A stretch of 64,000 bases of DNA from the NCBI RefSeq assembly GCF_900129815.1, contig NZ_FQWX01000012.1:1-64000 (forward strand), given 5' to 3'. The notes under the pieces are model-generated. The model saw nothing but the letters and a program-made list of their open reading frames with translations, made no database searches and had not been told where the DNA came from. Shown here in pieces: positions 16,595-24,921 of the stretch (positions within the stretch are counted from its first letter, which is position 1; each line of letters starts with the position of its first letter). Position numbers and translations under genes: made by a program. Source of the stretch: Asaccharospora irregularis DSM 2635. Its GTDB lineage: Bacteria; Bacillota; Clostridia; Peptostreptococcales; Peptostreptococcaceae.

Positions 16595-17471
16595 TTTTTA
16601 TTACTTGGATAAATTCATGGCAATGGACAGTGAATACGATTTAGCTGATATTGTTGTGTACGGTGTTGGATTTGATGGAACTACCTCAAATAGACCTGGG
16701 ACTAGATTTGCAAGTTCTGCTATGAGAGGTGAGTTCTATGGATTAGAAACATACAGCCCTATTTTGAAATTAGATTTAGAAGATTATAAAATATGTGACT
16801 TAGGTGACTTAGAGTTAAGCATAGGCAATACAGAAAGAGTTTTAGATGAAATCTACCAAGGCACGAAGCAGATAGTACAAGATAATAAATTTCCAATGAT
16901 GATAGGTGGAGAGCACTTAGTAACGCTACCTGCATTTAAAGCTGTTTATGAGAAATATAAAGATATATATGTACTTCATTTTGATGCCCATACGGATTTA
17001 AGAGAAGAATACAACAACAATAAAAATTCTCATGCAACTGTTATAAAGAGAATATGGGATATATTAGGTGATGATAAAATATTCCAATTTGGAATTAGAT
17101 CAGGAACCAAAGAAGAATTTGATTTTGCTTTAAATAAAAATCATACTTATATGGAAGTTGGTGGGATAACAACTTTTGAGGAAATTTTGGACAAATTAAA
17201 TAACAAGAATGTCTATTTAACTATAGATTTGGATATACTTGATCCATCTATATTCCCTGGAACAGGTACTCCAGAACCAGGAGGAATTACTTACAAGGAA
17301 CTTGAGAAAGTTTTTTCGATAATAAAAAAATCAAGTATAAACTTGGTTGGTTGTGACATAGTTGAGTTGAGTCCGGATTACGACAATACAAATGTATCGA
17401 CTATTACTGCTTGCAAGATTTTAAGAGAATTGAGTTTAGTAATTGGAGACAACCTAGAAAATAGAAAGTAA
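16581..17471 (+). CDS. speB: agmatinase (ureohydrolase family)
   Basis: Hydrolyses agmatine to putrescine and urea, the middle step between SpeA and SpeE. 296 aa. The two-manganese site is visible: GGEH, HFDAHTD and DLDILDP, plus PGTGTPEPGG near the C-terminus. The usual SHG after the second motif is SHA here (NSHATVI), a mild deviation. ATG 16581 overlaps the speE end by 14 bases, a translational-coupling arrangement. Related ureohydrolases act on arginine, guanidinobutyrate or guanidine, but the spe context favours agmatine. Confidence 0.92.
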   Translation: MKTNNFYYLDKFMAMDSEYDLADIVVYGVGFDGTTSNRPGTRFASSAMRGEFYGLETYSPILKLDLEDYKICDLGDLELSIGNTERVLDEIYQGTKQIVQDNKFPMMIGGEHLVTLPAFKAVYEKYKDIYVLHFDAHTDLREEYNNNKNSHATVIKRIWDILGDDKIFQFGIRSGTKEEFDFALNKNHTYMEVGGITTFEEILDKLNNKNVYLTIDLDILDPSIFPGTGTPEPGGITYKELEKVFSIIKKSSINLVGCDIVELSPDYDNTNVSTITACKILRELSLVIGDNLENRK

Positions 17472-17526
17472 AAGAATAGATAATTAGTAAAATAAAATGA
17501 AAAAGATAATGAAAGGTGAGATGAAA

Positions 17527-18720
17527 ATGGCAAGACATTTATTTACTTCAGAGTCAGTTACAGAAGGACATCCAGATAAAATGAGTGATCAAATATCGGA
17601 TGCAATATTAGATGAGTTATTACGACAAGATCCTTTATCTAGGGTTGCGTGTGAAACTACAGTTACAACAGGTCTTGTGCTTGTTGCTGGTGAGATAAGC
17701 ACAAGTGCATATGCAGATATTCCTAAAATAGTTAGAAATACAGTAAAAGAGATAGGATACACTAGAGCGAAGTACGGGTTTGACTGTGATACTTGTGCAG
17801 TCATAACATCTATAGATGAGCAATCAAACGATATTGCTATAGGAGTAGACGAAGCATTAGAAAATAAAGCTGGAGAAATGGTAGAAGATGAGATAGAGAA
17901 GGTTGGAGCAGGAGACCAAGGTATAATGTTTGGTTTTGCTTGTAATGAAACAGAGGAATTGATGCCTCTTCCAATATCTTTGGCTCATAAATTGGCTAGA
18001 AAACTTACAGAAGTTAGAAAAAGTGGTAAATTAGACTACCTAAGACCGGATGGTAAAACACAGGTTACTGTTGAATATGATGATGATAAGGCCATCAGAG
18101 TTCACACTGTGCTTATATCTACTCAACACAGTGAAGATGTTGAAAATAATACTATAAGAGAAGATTTAATAGAAAATGTTATAAAAGTGGTAATACCTGA
18201 AAATCTATTAGATGAAGAAACAAAAATATATATAAATCCTACAGGTAGATTTGTCATAGGAGGTCCTCAAGGGGATACAGGTCTTACAGGAAGAAAAATA
18301 ATAATAGATACTTATGGCGGATACTCTAGACACGGAGGAGGAGCATTCTCAGGAAAAGACCCTACAAAAGTTGATAGATCTGCAGCCTATGCAGCTAGAT
18401 ATGTTGCTAAAAACATAGTTGCAGCAGGACTTGCCGATAAGTGTGAAATAGAGCTTGCATATGCGATTGGAGTAGCTAGACCATTATCTATATTTATAGA
18501 TACTTTTGGAACTGGAAAAGTTTCAGAGGACAAGCTAGTTGAACTAGTAAACAAGCACTTTGATCTAAGACCAGGTGCAATAATAAGAGATTTAGACCTA
18601 AGAAAACCTATGTACAAAAAAGTTGCAGCTTACGGACATTTTGGAAGAACTGATATAGATTTACCTTGGGAAAGAACAGATAAGGCTGAAATTCTAAAAA
18701 AAGAAGCTCTAGATAAATAG
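17527..18720 (+). CDS. metK: S-adenosylmethionine synthetase
   Basis: Makes AdoMet from methionine and ATP. About 397 aa, the family's normal length. [41 protein letters not shown] and [19 protein letters not shown] are hallmark motifs. I start at ATG 17527 with SD AAAGGTGAG; the frame is open from 17497 but the family begins MARHLF. It is the last gene of the spe cluster, 55 nt behind speB, and supplies the substrate of SpeD. I see no S-box or other SAM riboswitch in front of it, so control probably follows the spe promoter. Confidence 0.97.
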   Translation: MARHLFTSESVTEGHPDKMSDQISDAILDELLRQDPLSRVACETTVTTGLVLVAGEISTSAYADIPKIVRNTVKEIGYTRAKYGFDCDTCAVITSIDEQSNDIAIGVDEALENKAGEMVEDEIEKVGAGDQGIMFGFACNETEELMPLPISLAHKLARKLTEVRKSGKLDYLRPDGKTQVTVEYDDDKAIRVHTVLISTQHSEDVENNTIREDLIENVIKVVIPENLLDEETKIYINPTGRFVIGGPQGDTGLTGRKIIIDTYGGYSRHGGGAFSGKDPTKVDRSAAYAARYVAKNIVAAGLADKCEIELAYAIGVARPLSIFIDTFGTGKVSEDKLVELVNKHFDLRPGAIIRDLDLRKPMYKKVAAYGHFGRTDIDLPWERTDKAEILKKEALDK

Positions 18721-18732
18721 TATATAAACATA

Positions 18733-18769
18733 AAAAAACTAGAATAAGAGATTTTTATTCTAGTTTTTT
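18733..18769 (+). terminator. terminator of the spe-metK cluster
   Basis: AAAACTAGAATA pairs with TATTCTAGTTTT and runs into TTTTTT. Directly followed by a copy of the dispersed TATAATG motif at 18769. Confidence 0.9.
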
Positions 18770-18801
18770 ATAATGTATAGGAAATTATATTCATTTTCAA
18801 A
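18769..18801 (+). repeat. copy of dispersed TATAATG(C/T)ATAG motif
   Basis: TATAATGTATAGGAAATTAT followed by ATTCATTTTC, nearly identical over about 30 nt to the copy at 9957. It sits in the short gap between two terminators. Confidence 0.65.
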
Positions 18802-18804
18802 AAC

Positions 18805-18834
18805 AAAAAAAGAACTCTTAAGAGTTCTTTTTTT
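18805..18834. terminator. bidirectional terminator, mainly for csp
   Basis: Perfect palindrome AAAAAAAGAACTCTT/AAGAGTTCTTTTTTT, just downstream of the cold-shock gene on the minus strand. Confidence 0.88.
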
Positions 18835-18860
18835 AAAAATATATATATAAATTAATATAA

Positions 18861-19061
18861 TTATATTCTATTTACGTTTTCAGCTTGAGGTCCTCTAGCA
18901 CCTTGAGTTATTTCAAAGCTAACTTCTTGACCTTCTTCTAAAGTTTTGAATCCGTCACCTTGTATAGCTGTGAAGTGTACGAAAACATCGTCTCCACCTT
19001 CAACAGATATGAATCCAAATCCTTTGTCACTATTAAACCATTTTACTATTCCGTTTTTCAT
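18861..19061 (-). CDS. cold-shock protein (CspA family)
   Basis: 66-aa single cold-shock domain that binds single-stranded RNA/DNA and acts as an RNA chaperone. RNP1 KGFGFI (residues 13-18) and RNP2 VFVHF (26-30) are intact; ends [13 protein letters not shown] as in the family. SD GGAGG lies before ATG 19061. Monocistronic between a SigA-type promoter and a palindromic terminator. Confidence 0.97.
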   Translation of the reverse strand: MKNGIVKWFNSDKGFGFISVEGGDDVFVHFTAIQGDGFKTLEEGQEVSFEITQGARGPQAENVNRI

Positions 19062-19114
19062 TGTAAAAAACCTCCGATATATTTAAAATACAAACTAAAA
19101 TAAGTCTGTCATAT

Positions 19115-19143
19115 TAATATATCATAAATACGGATTATAAACA
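19115..19143 (-). promoter_or_regulatory. promoter of the cold-shock gene
   Basis: Minus strand: TTGTTT (19143-19138), 17-nt spacer, TATATT (19120-19115), giving a leader of roughly 50 nt. Confidence 0.65.
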
Positions 19144-19287
19144 ACATTTATTTTTTGGAAATAAAAAAATAGCTACAATGTAAACATTAATTGATGTTAA
19201 GGAGGCATATAAATAATATGAGTACGAAATAAATTACTATAAACACAATTAACTTAGTAGGGGATTAACAAAGATTGGGAGGTTAAA

Positions 19288-20367
19288 ATGAATAGGAATG
19301 GTAACTTTAAAGAAATTATTAAGTTTGCCGGAACTTATATATCTGTATGTATAGGTTCCGGGTTTGCAACAGGGCAAGAAATTATGCAATTTTTTTCGGC
19401 ACATGGGATGATTAGTATTTTAGGAAGTATGATATGCATGGTAATACTATCTTACTGTGGGGGGGAGTTATTAGAGATTGGAAATACTGTGAGGCTAAGA
19501 TCAAGTAATGACATATTTACATATTTGTGTGGTGATTTTGTAGGTAAATTTTTCAAGATGTTTATGCCGTTATTCTTCTTCTGCTCATTTGTTGTTATGA
19601 TTTCAGGGTCAGGGGCTACCATGAATCAATACTACGGAATAAGTAAGAGTATAGGAAGTTTAATTTTAAGTGTTGTAGTGGTTCTATCAGTTTTATTAGG
19701 AATCAATAGGGTTATAGACATACTTGGGAATATTGGACCTGTAATAATATTTGTATCTATAGGTATAGGGGTTATAACTATTGCCAGAAACTATGAAAGT
19801 CTTTTACATATAAATGAAATACTTCCAAGCTTAAATATGACAAAGGCGGTTGATAAATGGTGGTTGTCAGGGCTGATTTATAGCGGCCTAAATATAATAA
19901 TAGTAACACCATTTTTAATTGGAGTAGGATCGACTGCTAAAAATAGAAAAAATTGTATATGGGGTGGAATTTTAGGTGGAGTAGCATTTATGGCGGCAGC
20001 TATAATTTTGAACTTTGGACTAATGGCTGATATAAAAAATGTATACACTACAGAGATTCCGACTTTATATATGGCGGATAAGATTTCACCTCTAGTTGGG
20101 ACTATGTTTTCATTTATTTTAATTGCTGGTATATATACTACAGCTGTTCCTCTACTTTGGAGCGTATGTAATAGCTTTGCAAAAGAAAAAACGGTAAAGT
20201 TTAATATAATAGCACTTATATGCGGTATACTAGGTTTTTTTGGTGGTAGGTTGCCATTTGCAGCTTTAGTAAATATTATATATCCTCTATCAGGAGCACT
20301 AGGGATAATTATTATAATAGGCATAATTTTAAGAAAAATTAAAAAAAATAGGTGGGCAAAAATCTAA
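19288..20367 (+). CDS. YkvI-family membrane protein (putative transporter)
   Basis: 359 aa with about ten hydrophobic segments, LeuT-fold-like. The N-terminus FKEIIKFAGTYISVCIGSGFATGQEIMQFFSAHG contains an unwound first helix with GSGFATGQE, as in YkvI-like relatives of amino-acid transporters. Substrate unknown. SD GGGAGG precedes ATG 19288. Upstream (19200-19287) is a four-codon frame behind AAGGAGG (MSTK, stop), probably chance. A single gene with no obvious operon partner. Confidence 0.82.
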   Translation: MNRNGNFKEIIKFAGTYISVCIGSGFATGQEIMQFFSAHGMISILGSMICMVILSYCGGELLEIGNTVRLRSSNDIFTYLCGDFVGKFFKMFMPLFFFCSFVVMISGSGATMNQYYGISKSIGSLILSVVVVLSVLLGINRVIDILGNIGPVIIFVSIGIGVITIARNYESLLHINEILPSLNMTKAVDKWWLSGLIYSGLNIIIVTPFLIGVGSTAKNRKNCIWGGILGGVAFMAAAIILNFGLMADIKNVYTTEIPTLYMADKISPLVGTMFSFILIAGIYTTAVPLLWSVCNSFAKEKTVKFNIIALICGILGFFGGRLPFAALVNIIYPLSGALGIIIIIGIILRKIKKNRWAKI

Positions 20368-20444
20368 AATTATTTGTGTTAGAAATACTACTAATAAACA
20401 TTTAAAAACATTGACAATTATACAAAAAGATGTCAAAATTACCT

Positions 20445-20551
20445 TATAATGACTAAGAAATTATATTCCTTTAATATCGCTGATAAATATAGTTTCACAG
20501 TAGTCATTTTTAAAAAGCCGATTTTAAATATATTTTAGGAAAGGCTTTTTT
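20445..20551 (+). promoter_or_regulatory. leader of the BMP lipoprotein gene with a transcription terminator
   Basis: TATAAT at 20445-20450 starts a fifth copy of the dispersed motif. AATGACTA (20448-20455) can pair with TAGTCATT (20501-20508), and this is followed by AAAAAGCC/GGCTTTTT (20512-20519/20543-20550) with a T tail: a terminator 38 nt before the gene. The layout suggests an attenuated leader. It lacks the conserved core of purine riboswitches, so I do not name a ligand. Confidence 0.55.
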
Positions 20552-20588
20552 GCAAATACATATAGCTTACACATTAGGAGGAAATAGC

Positions 20589-21617
20589 ATGAAATTCAAA
20601 AAAGTAGTTGCATTAGCGACAACAGCTATACTGTCAACATCTTTATTAGTTGGATGTTCAGGTTCAAAATCAGAGTCTGATGATAAAAAGAAGGACGTTA
20701 CTATAGCAATGGTAACTGATACAGGTGGAGTAAACGATTTATCATTTAACCAATCAGCATGGGAAGGGCTTCAAAGAGCAGAAAAAGAATTAGGAGTAAA
20801 AGTAAAATACTTAGAATCACACAAAGATTCAGATTATATGTCAAATATAGAAACATTAGTTGATGAAGAAGTAGATTTAATAGTTGGGGTTGGATTTAAA
20901 ATAGCACCAGCTATAGAAGATTCAGCTAAATTATTCCCAGAACAAAAATTTGCAATAGTAGATGCTACTTACGACAAAGTTCCTGAGAATGTAAAGAGTA
21001 TACTGTTTAATGCTCAAGAGGCTGGATATTTAGTTGGGGCAGTAGCAGCTAAAATGACAAAAACTAATAACGTAGGATTTATAGGAGGGGTAGAAATACC
21101 TTCTGTACAAACTTTTGAATATGGATACTTAAAAGGTGTTGAAGATACAAACCCTGAAGTAACTGTACAAAGACAATATGCAAACTCATTTACTGACTCA
21201 GCTAAAGGAAAAGCTATAGCTCAACAAATGCACAACAAAAATGCTGATATAATATTTGCAGCAGCAGGTGGAGTTGGAACAGGTGCTATAGAAGCGGCTA
21301 GAGAAAATAATAAATTTGCAATTGGTGTAGATAGAGATCAAAGCAATGAAGCTCCAGATAATATATTAACTTCAGCTATAAAGAGAGTTGATGTAGGGGT
21401 ATTTGAAACAGTTAAAGAATTAGTAGAAGATAAGTTCCCAGGAGGAACAAGTAAAGTTTATGGACTAGAAGAAGACGGAATAGGTATACCAGATACTACA
21501 AGTAAATTAGTTCCACAAGAAATAATAGACTATGTAAAAGAAATAGAAGGTAAGTTAAAAAAAGGTGAAATAAAAGTTCCTGGTACTCCAGAAGAATACA
21601 AGGAAATGTCAAAATAA
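20589..21617 (+). CDS. BMP-family (PnrA/Med-like) substrate-binding lipoprotein
   Basis: Extracellular receptor, probably for purine nucleosides as in PnrA/TmpC relatives. The signal peptide ends SLLVGC (Cys23). The body has the family motifs VTIAMVTDTGGVNDLSFNQSAWEG, VDLIVGVGFKIAPAIEDSAKLFPEQKFAIVDA, ILFNAQEAGYLVGAVAAKMT, GFIGGVEIPSVQTFEYGYLKG and AAAGGVGTGAIEAA. About 342 aa. I choose ATG 20589 with SD TTAGGAGGAAA; the frame is open from 20550 but that extension begins inside the terminator. No cognate permease or ATPase gene is near. Confidence 0.92.
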   Translation: MKFKKVVALATTAILSTSLLVGCSGSKSESDDKKKDVTIAMVTDTGGVNDLSFNQSAWEGLQRAEKELGVKVKYLESHKDSDYMSNIETLVDEEVDLIVGVGFKIAPAIEDSAKLFPEQKFAIVDATYDKVPENVKSILFNAQEAGYLVGAVAAKMTKTNNVGFIGGVEIPSVQTFEYGYLKGVEDTNPEVTVQRQYANSFTDSAKGKAIAQQMHNKNADIIFAAAGGVGTGAIEAARENNKFAIGVDRDQSNEAPDNILTSAIKRVDVGVFETVKELVEDKFPGGTSKVYGLEEDGIGIPDTTSKLVPQEIIDYVKEIEGKLKKGEIKVPGTPEEYKEMSK

Positions 21618-21623
21618 TAGAAT

Positions 21624-21663
21624 AAAAAAATAGCGATGAGAAATTTCTCATCGCTATTTTTTT
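21624..21663. terminator. bidirectional terminator between BMP and cotF-like genes
   Basis: Perfect 20-bp palindrome AAAAAAATAGCGATGAGAAA and its complement, with T runs on both strands. It overlaps the stop codon of the coat-protein gene at 21662-21664. Confidence 0.95.
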
Positions 21664-22168
21664 ATTGTACGTTATACATACCTTTTTGGCTCATATAGTT
21701 AAATATTTTCTCACCGTGTTCTTGTTCTTCTTTTTGTATATGATTTAATAACTGTCTTACGTCTTTATCTACAAACTCAAATATAGCAGTATTATATGTA
21801 GATGAAACATATTTCTCAGTTGAAAGGGCATCAATACATAAAGTTTTATCATGTTCGCTATAAGAATTATTTTGTAGTCCAGAATTCATACTTGATGAAT
21901 TTAAATTCATGAAATTTTGTTGGGAGTTTTGCATTTGTTGACTTTGTTGTTGGCCTTGCTGTTGATTTGTGCTTGGAACAACACCACTTAGAAGTTGGTT
22001 TATTGAGTCTAAATGTTCTTGTTCCTTTTGTGCAAGTTGTGAAAAAAGATTTTTTAATTCAGGATCTTCTGCTTTGTTGGCAAAACTATTGTATTTGTCC
22101 ACGCATAGTTGTTCTTGTTGTTTTTCATCTTCTAATAGAAATTTTTCTTTTGTAGTTAAATTTATCAT
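21662..22168 (-). CDS. CotF-like spore coat protein (ferritin-like)
   Basis: About 168 aa. Two helical halves, LTTKEKFLLEDEKQQEQLCVDKYNSFANKAEDPELKNLFSQLAQKEQEHLDSINQLL and CIDALSTEKYVSSTYNTAIFEFVDKDVRQLLNHIQKEEQEHGEKIFNYM, both with E..KEEQEH-type motifs, as in CotF/DUF2383-like coat proteins. They are joined by a Gln/Asn/Ser-rich linker (about residues 70-115, QQQGQQQSQQMQNSQQN). Start ATG 22168 is set by SD GGAGGTG. Family members are packed into the spore coat, so the host is probably a spore-former. No sporulation promoter was recognised. Confidence 0.85.
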   Translation of the reverse strand: MINLTTKEKFLLEDEKQQEQLCVDKYNSFANKAEDPELKNLFSQLAQKEQEHLDSINQLLSGVVPSTNQQQGQQQSQQMQNSQQNFMNLNSSSMNSGLQNNSYSEHDKTLCIDALSTEKYVSSTYNTAIFEFVDKDVRQLLNHIQKEEQEHGEKIFNYMSQKGMYNVQ

Positions 22169-22383
22169 AATAAACACCTCCAACCATAGTATTTGTATAA
22201 ATGTATGTATTATTCACAAAAGAATATATAAATTTTAAAAAATAGGTTTATAAAACTTATATAAACAAACAATATATATATAAACAACTAAATATATATA
22301 ACCAATTAATTTATATAGAAAATATATTTATATATTAGAATAAATAGATTTTGATAAATATCTTAGAAAGGAAATTTATAGAT

Positions 22384-24045
22384 ATGAACAAAGAAAAAGT
22401 AAGAGTAATTCCGTTAGGCGGACTTGGAGAAATAGGAAAAAACATAACTGCGATTGAATACGGTGATGAAATAATAGTAGTGGACTGCGGTATATCATTT
22501 CCAGATGAAGAAATGTATGGAGTGGACTTAGTGATTCCAGATATAAATTATTTAATAGATAAAAAAGAAAATATAAAAGGTCTATTTTTAACCCATGGGC
22601 ACGAAGATCATATAGGAGCAACACCGTATATCTTACAACAATTGAATATGCCTGTTTATGGTACAAAATTGACACTTGGTTTGGTTGAAAATAAATTAAG
22701 AGAGCATAATATGCTATCTGATTGTGTTTTAGTGCCTGTTGATGCAGGTGAAGATGTAATACTTGATAAGATAAGGGTTGAATTTATTAGAGTAACCCAT
22801 AGTATAGCGGATTCATGCGCATTGGCAATACACACGCCTCTAGGAATCATTCTTCACACAGGAGACTTTAAAATAGACTACACTCCTATAGATGGATTAG
22901 TAATGGACTTAAATAGAATAGGTGAACTAGGAGAAGAAGGAGTATTACTTTTATTAGCAGATAGTACTAATGTAGAAAGAAGTGGACACTCAATCTCCGA
23001 AAAAACAATAGGAGAAACTTTACTTAGGATTTTTTCAAATGCAAAGGGTAGAGTAATAGTAGCTACATTTGCATCTAATATTCACAGGATGCAACAAATA
23101 GTAAACGCATCTCTAAAATATAATAGAAAGATATCCTTTAGTGGAAGAAGCATGGAAAACATATCCAAAGTTGCTATGGATTTGGGTTATCTTCACATAC
23201 CAGAAGAAAGCATTTTAGATATAGACGATACATCAAAATACTCAGATGAAAATATAACTATAATAACAACAGGTAGCCAAGGTGAACCTATGGCTGGACT
23301 TTCAAGGATAGCTTATGGATCTCATAGAAAAATAACTATAAACTCAAATGATTTATTTATAATATCAGCCTCTCCTATACCTGGAAATGATAAGATGATA
23401 TCTAAAGTAATAAATCAACTATTTAGAAAAGGTGTAGATGTTATATATGAGGATCTAGAAGAGGTACATGTATCAGGTCATGCATACCAGGAAGAATTAA
23501 AATTAGTTCACACCCTAGCAAAACCAAAGTATTTTATGCCTGTTCATGGAGAATATAGACATTTAAAACATCACAGTGATTTAGCTATAAGGTTAGGTAT
23601 GTATCAAAAAGATGTATTTACATTAGAAACAGGACAAGTATTAGAAGTCTCTAATGAAGGAGTTGATACGTCTAAACGAGTTCGTACAGGGGGTATTTAT
23701 GTAGACGGAATAGGAGTTGGAGATGTAGGAAATATAGTCCTTAGGGATAGGAGATATTTGGCTAAAGACGGCATGGTGACAATTGTCATAGCTATAGATA
23801 GAGAAACATATAGTATAGTAGCAGGTCCAGATATAATAACTAGAGGATTTGTATATGCAAGAGAGGCGGAAGAGCTTATAAACGACATAAAAGAAATTTC
23901 AAGAGAAGAAGTAGAAGCTTGTTTAAACAACAATGTAGTAGAATGGCACATACTAAAGACAAGTGTAAAAAAATCAGTAGAGCAACTTCTATATGATAGA
24001 ACAAAAAGAAGACCTATCATATTTCCTATAATAATGGATGTTTAA
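22384..24045 (+). CDS. ribonuclease J
   Basis: Endo- and 5'-3' exoribonuclease of mRNA turnover. 553 aa. The metallo-beta-lactamase core has HGHEDHIGA (residues 71-79) for the two zinc ions; the beta-CASP part has ADSTNVERSGHS, VATFASNIHRMQQI, TGSQGEPMAGLSRIA and HVSGHAYQEELKL..FMPVHGEYRHL; a C-terminal dimerisation domain follows. I start at ATG 22384 because the family begins VRVIPLGGLGEIGKN; the frame is open from 22351. Expected in a degradosome-like complex. Monocistronic with its own terminator. Confidence 0.96.
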   Translation: MNKEKVRVIPLGGLGEIGKNITAIEYGDEIIVVDCGISFPDEEMYGVDLVIPDINYLIDKKENIKGLFLTHGHEDHIGATPYILQQLNMPVYGTKLTLGLVENKLREHNMLSDCVLVPVDAGEDVILDKIRVEFIRVTHSIADSCALAIHTPLGIILHTGDFKIDYTPIDGLVMDLNRIGELGEEGVLLLLADSTNVERSGHSISEKTIGETLLRIFSNAKGRVIVATFASNIHRMQQIVNASLKYNRKISFSGRSMENISKVAMDLGYLHIPEESILDIDDTSKYSDENITIITTGSQGEPMAGLSRIAYGSHRKITINSNDLFIISASPIPGNDKMISKVINQLFRKGVDVIYEDLEEVHVSGHAYQEELKLVHTLAKPKYFMPVHGEYRHLKHHSDLAIRLGMYQKDVFTLETGQVLEVSNEGVDTSKRVRTGGIYVDGIGVGDVGNIVLRDRRYLAKDGMVTIVIAIDRETYSIVAGPDIITRGFVYAREAEELINDIKEISREEVEACLNNNVVEWHILKTSVKKSVEQLLYDRTKRRPIIFPIIMDV

Positions 24046-24066
24046 ACCTGTATTATAAATACTACC

Positions 24067-24104
24067 AAAGGTTATCTTTAATAATAAAAAAGATAACCTT
24101 TTTT
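24067..24104 (+). terminator. terminator of the RNase J gene
   Basis: AAAGGTTATCTTT pairs with AAAGATAACCTTT and runs into TTTTTT. Confidence 0.92.
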
Positions 24105-24216
24105 CATTATGCGGTATAGATTTAAACCTTATAAGTTAGTAATAAAGTGTAGGTAAAATAAATATATTGTTATGATATAATATACTAAAAACTAGATGAG
24201 AATAGAGGGAATATTG

Positions 24217-24921
24217 TTGAGTAAATATATTGAATTCAAAGATGTAAAAAAAGTATATAAAATGGGAGAAGTTGAAATTTCTGCATTGAGTGGTGTTAAC
24301 TTTTCAGTGGATAAGGGAGAGTTTGTAATAGTAGCAGGAGCTAGTGGAGCAGGAAAGAGTACTATACTAAATATACTAGGAGGTATGGACAGCCCTAGTA
24401 GTGGCGAGGTAATTGTAGATGGTAAAAAAGTAAATAACTATTCAAACAAGGAACTTATAACATATAGAAGATATGATATAGGGTTTGTGTTTCAATTTTA
24501 TAATTTAGTTCAAAATTTAACTGCCAGAGAAAATATAGAGTTAGCTACACAAATATGTAAAGAGCCCTTAAACATAGACGAAGTAATGGAATCCGTAGGA
24601 CTTGAGCAGAGAAAAAATAATTTTCCAGCTCAACTTTCAGGAGGTGAGCAGCAAAGGGTTGCAATTGCTAGGGCACTTGCTAAAAATCCTAAAATCCTTC
24701 TATGCGATGAACCTACAGGAGCATTAGATTATAATACAGGTAAATCAATACTTAAACTTCTTCAAGATACATGCAAAAAAATGGGTATGACTGTGATAAT
24801 AATCACTCATAACTTGGCATTGGTGCCTATAGGGGATAGAGTTATAAAAGTTAAAAATGGAAAGATAGAGAGTTCTACTATCAATGAAAATCCAGTACCG
24901 GTAGAAAGGATTGAATGGTAG
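24217..24921 (+). CDS. ABC transporter ATP-binding protein (LolD/MacB-like)
   Basis: ATPase partner of the large FtsX-type permease that follows. Walker [11 protein letters not shown]-loop [14 protein letters not shown], signature [16 protein letters not shown], Walker [14 protein letters not shown]-loop IITHN. The [17 protein letters not shown] stretch is typical of MacB/LolD-like ATPases. I choose TTG 24217 with SD GAGGGA 6 nt upstream (then [14 protein letters not shown]), not ATG 24196, which has no SD. Its last bases overlap the permease ATG, so the pair is translationally coupled. Confidence 0.9.
   Translation: MSKYIEFKDVKKVYKMGEVEISALSGVNFSVDKGEFVIVAGASGAGKSTILNILGGMDSPSSGEVIVDGKKVNNYSNKELITYRRYDIGFVFQFYNLVQNLTARENIELATQICKEPLNIDEVMESVGLEQRKNNFPAQLSGGEQQRVAIARALAKNPKILLCDEPTGALDYNTGKSILKLLQDTCKKMGMTVIIITHNLALVPIGDRVIKVKNGKIESSTINENPVPVERIEW

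Noticed and set aside
17472-17527. SAM riboswitch before metK
   Set aside because: Only 55 nt separate speB and metK, with no stem structure or terminator.
20445-20551. Purine riboswitch
   Set aside because: The size is close, but the conserved junction and loop sequences are missing.
24196-24216. ATG 24196 as start of the ABC ATPase
   Set aside because: No SD in front; TTG 24217 has GAGGGA at 6 nt and matches the family's N-terminus.
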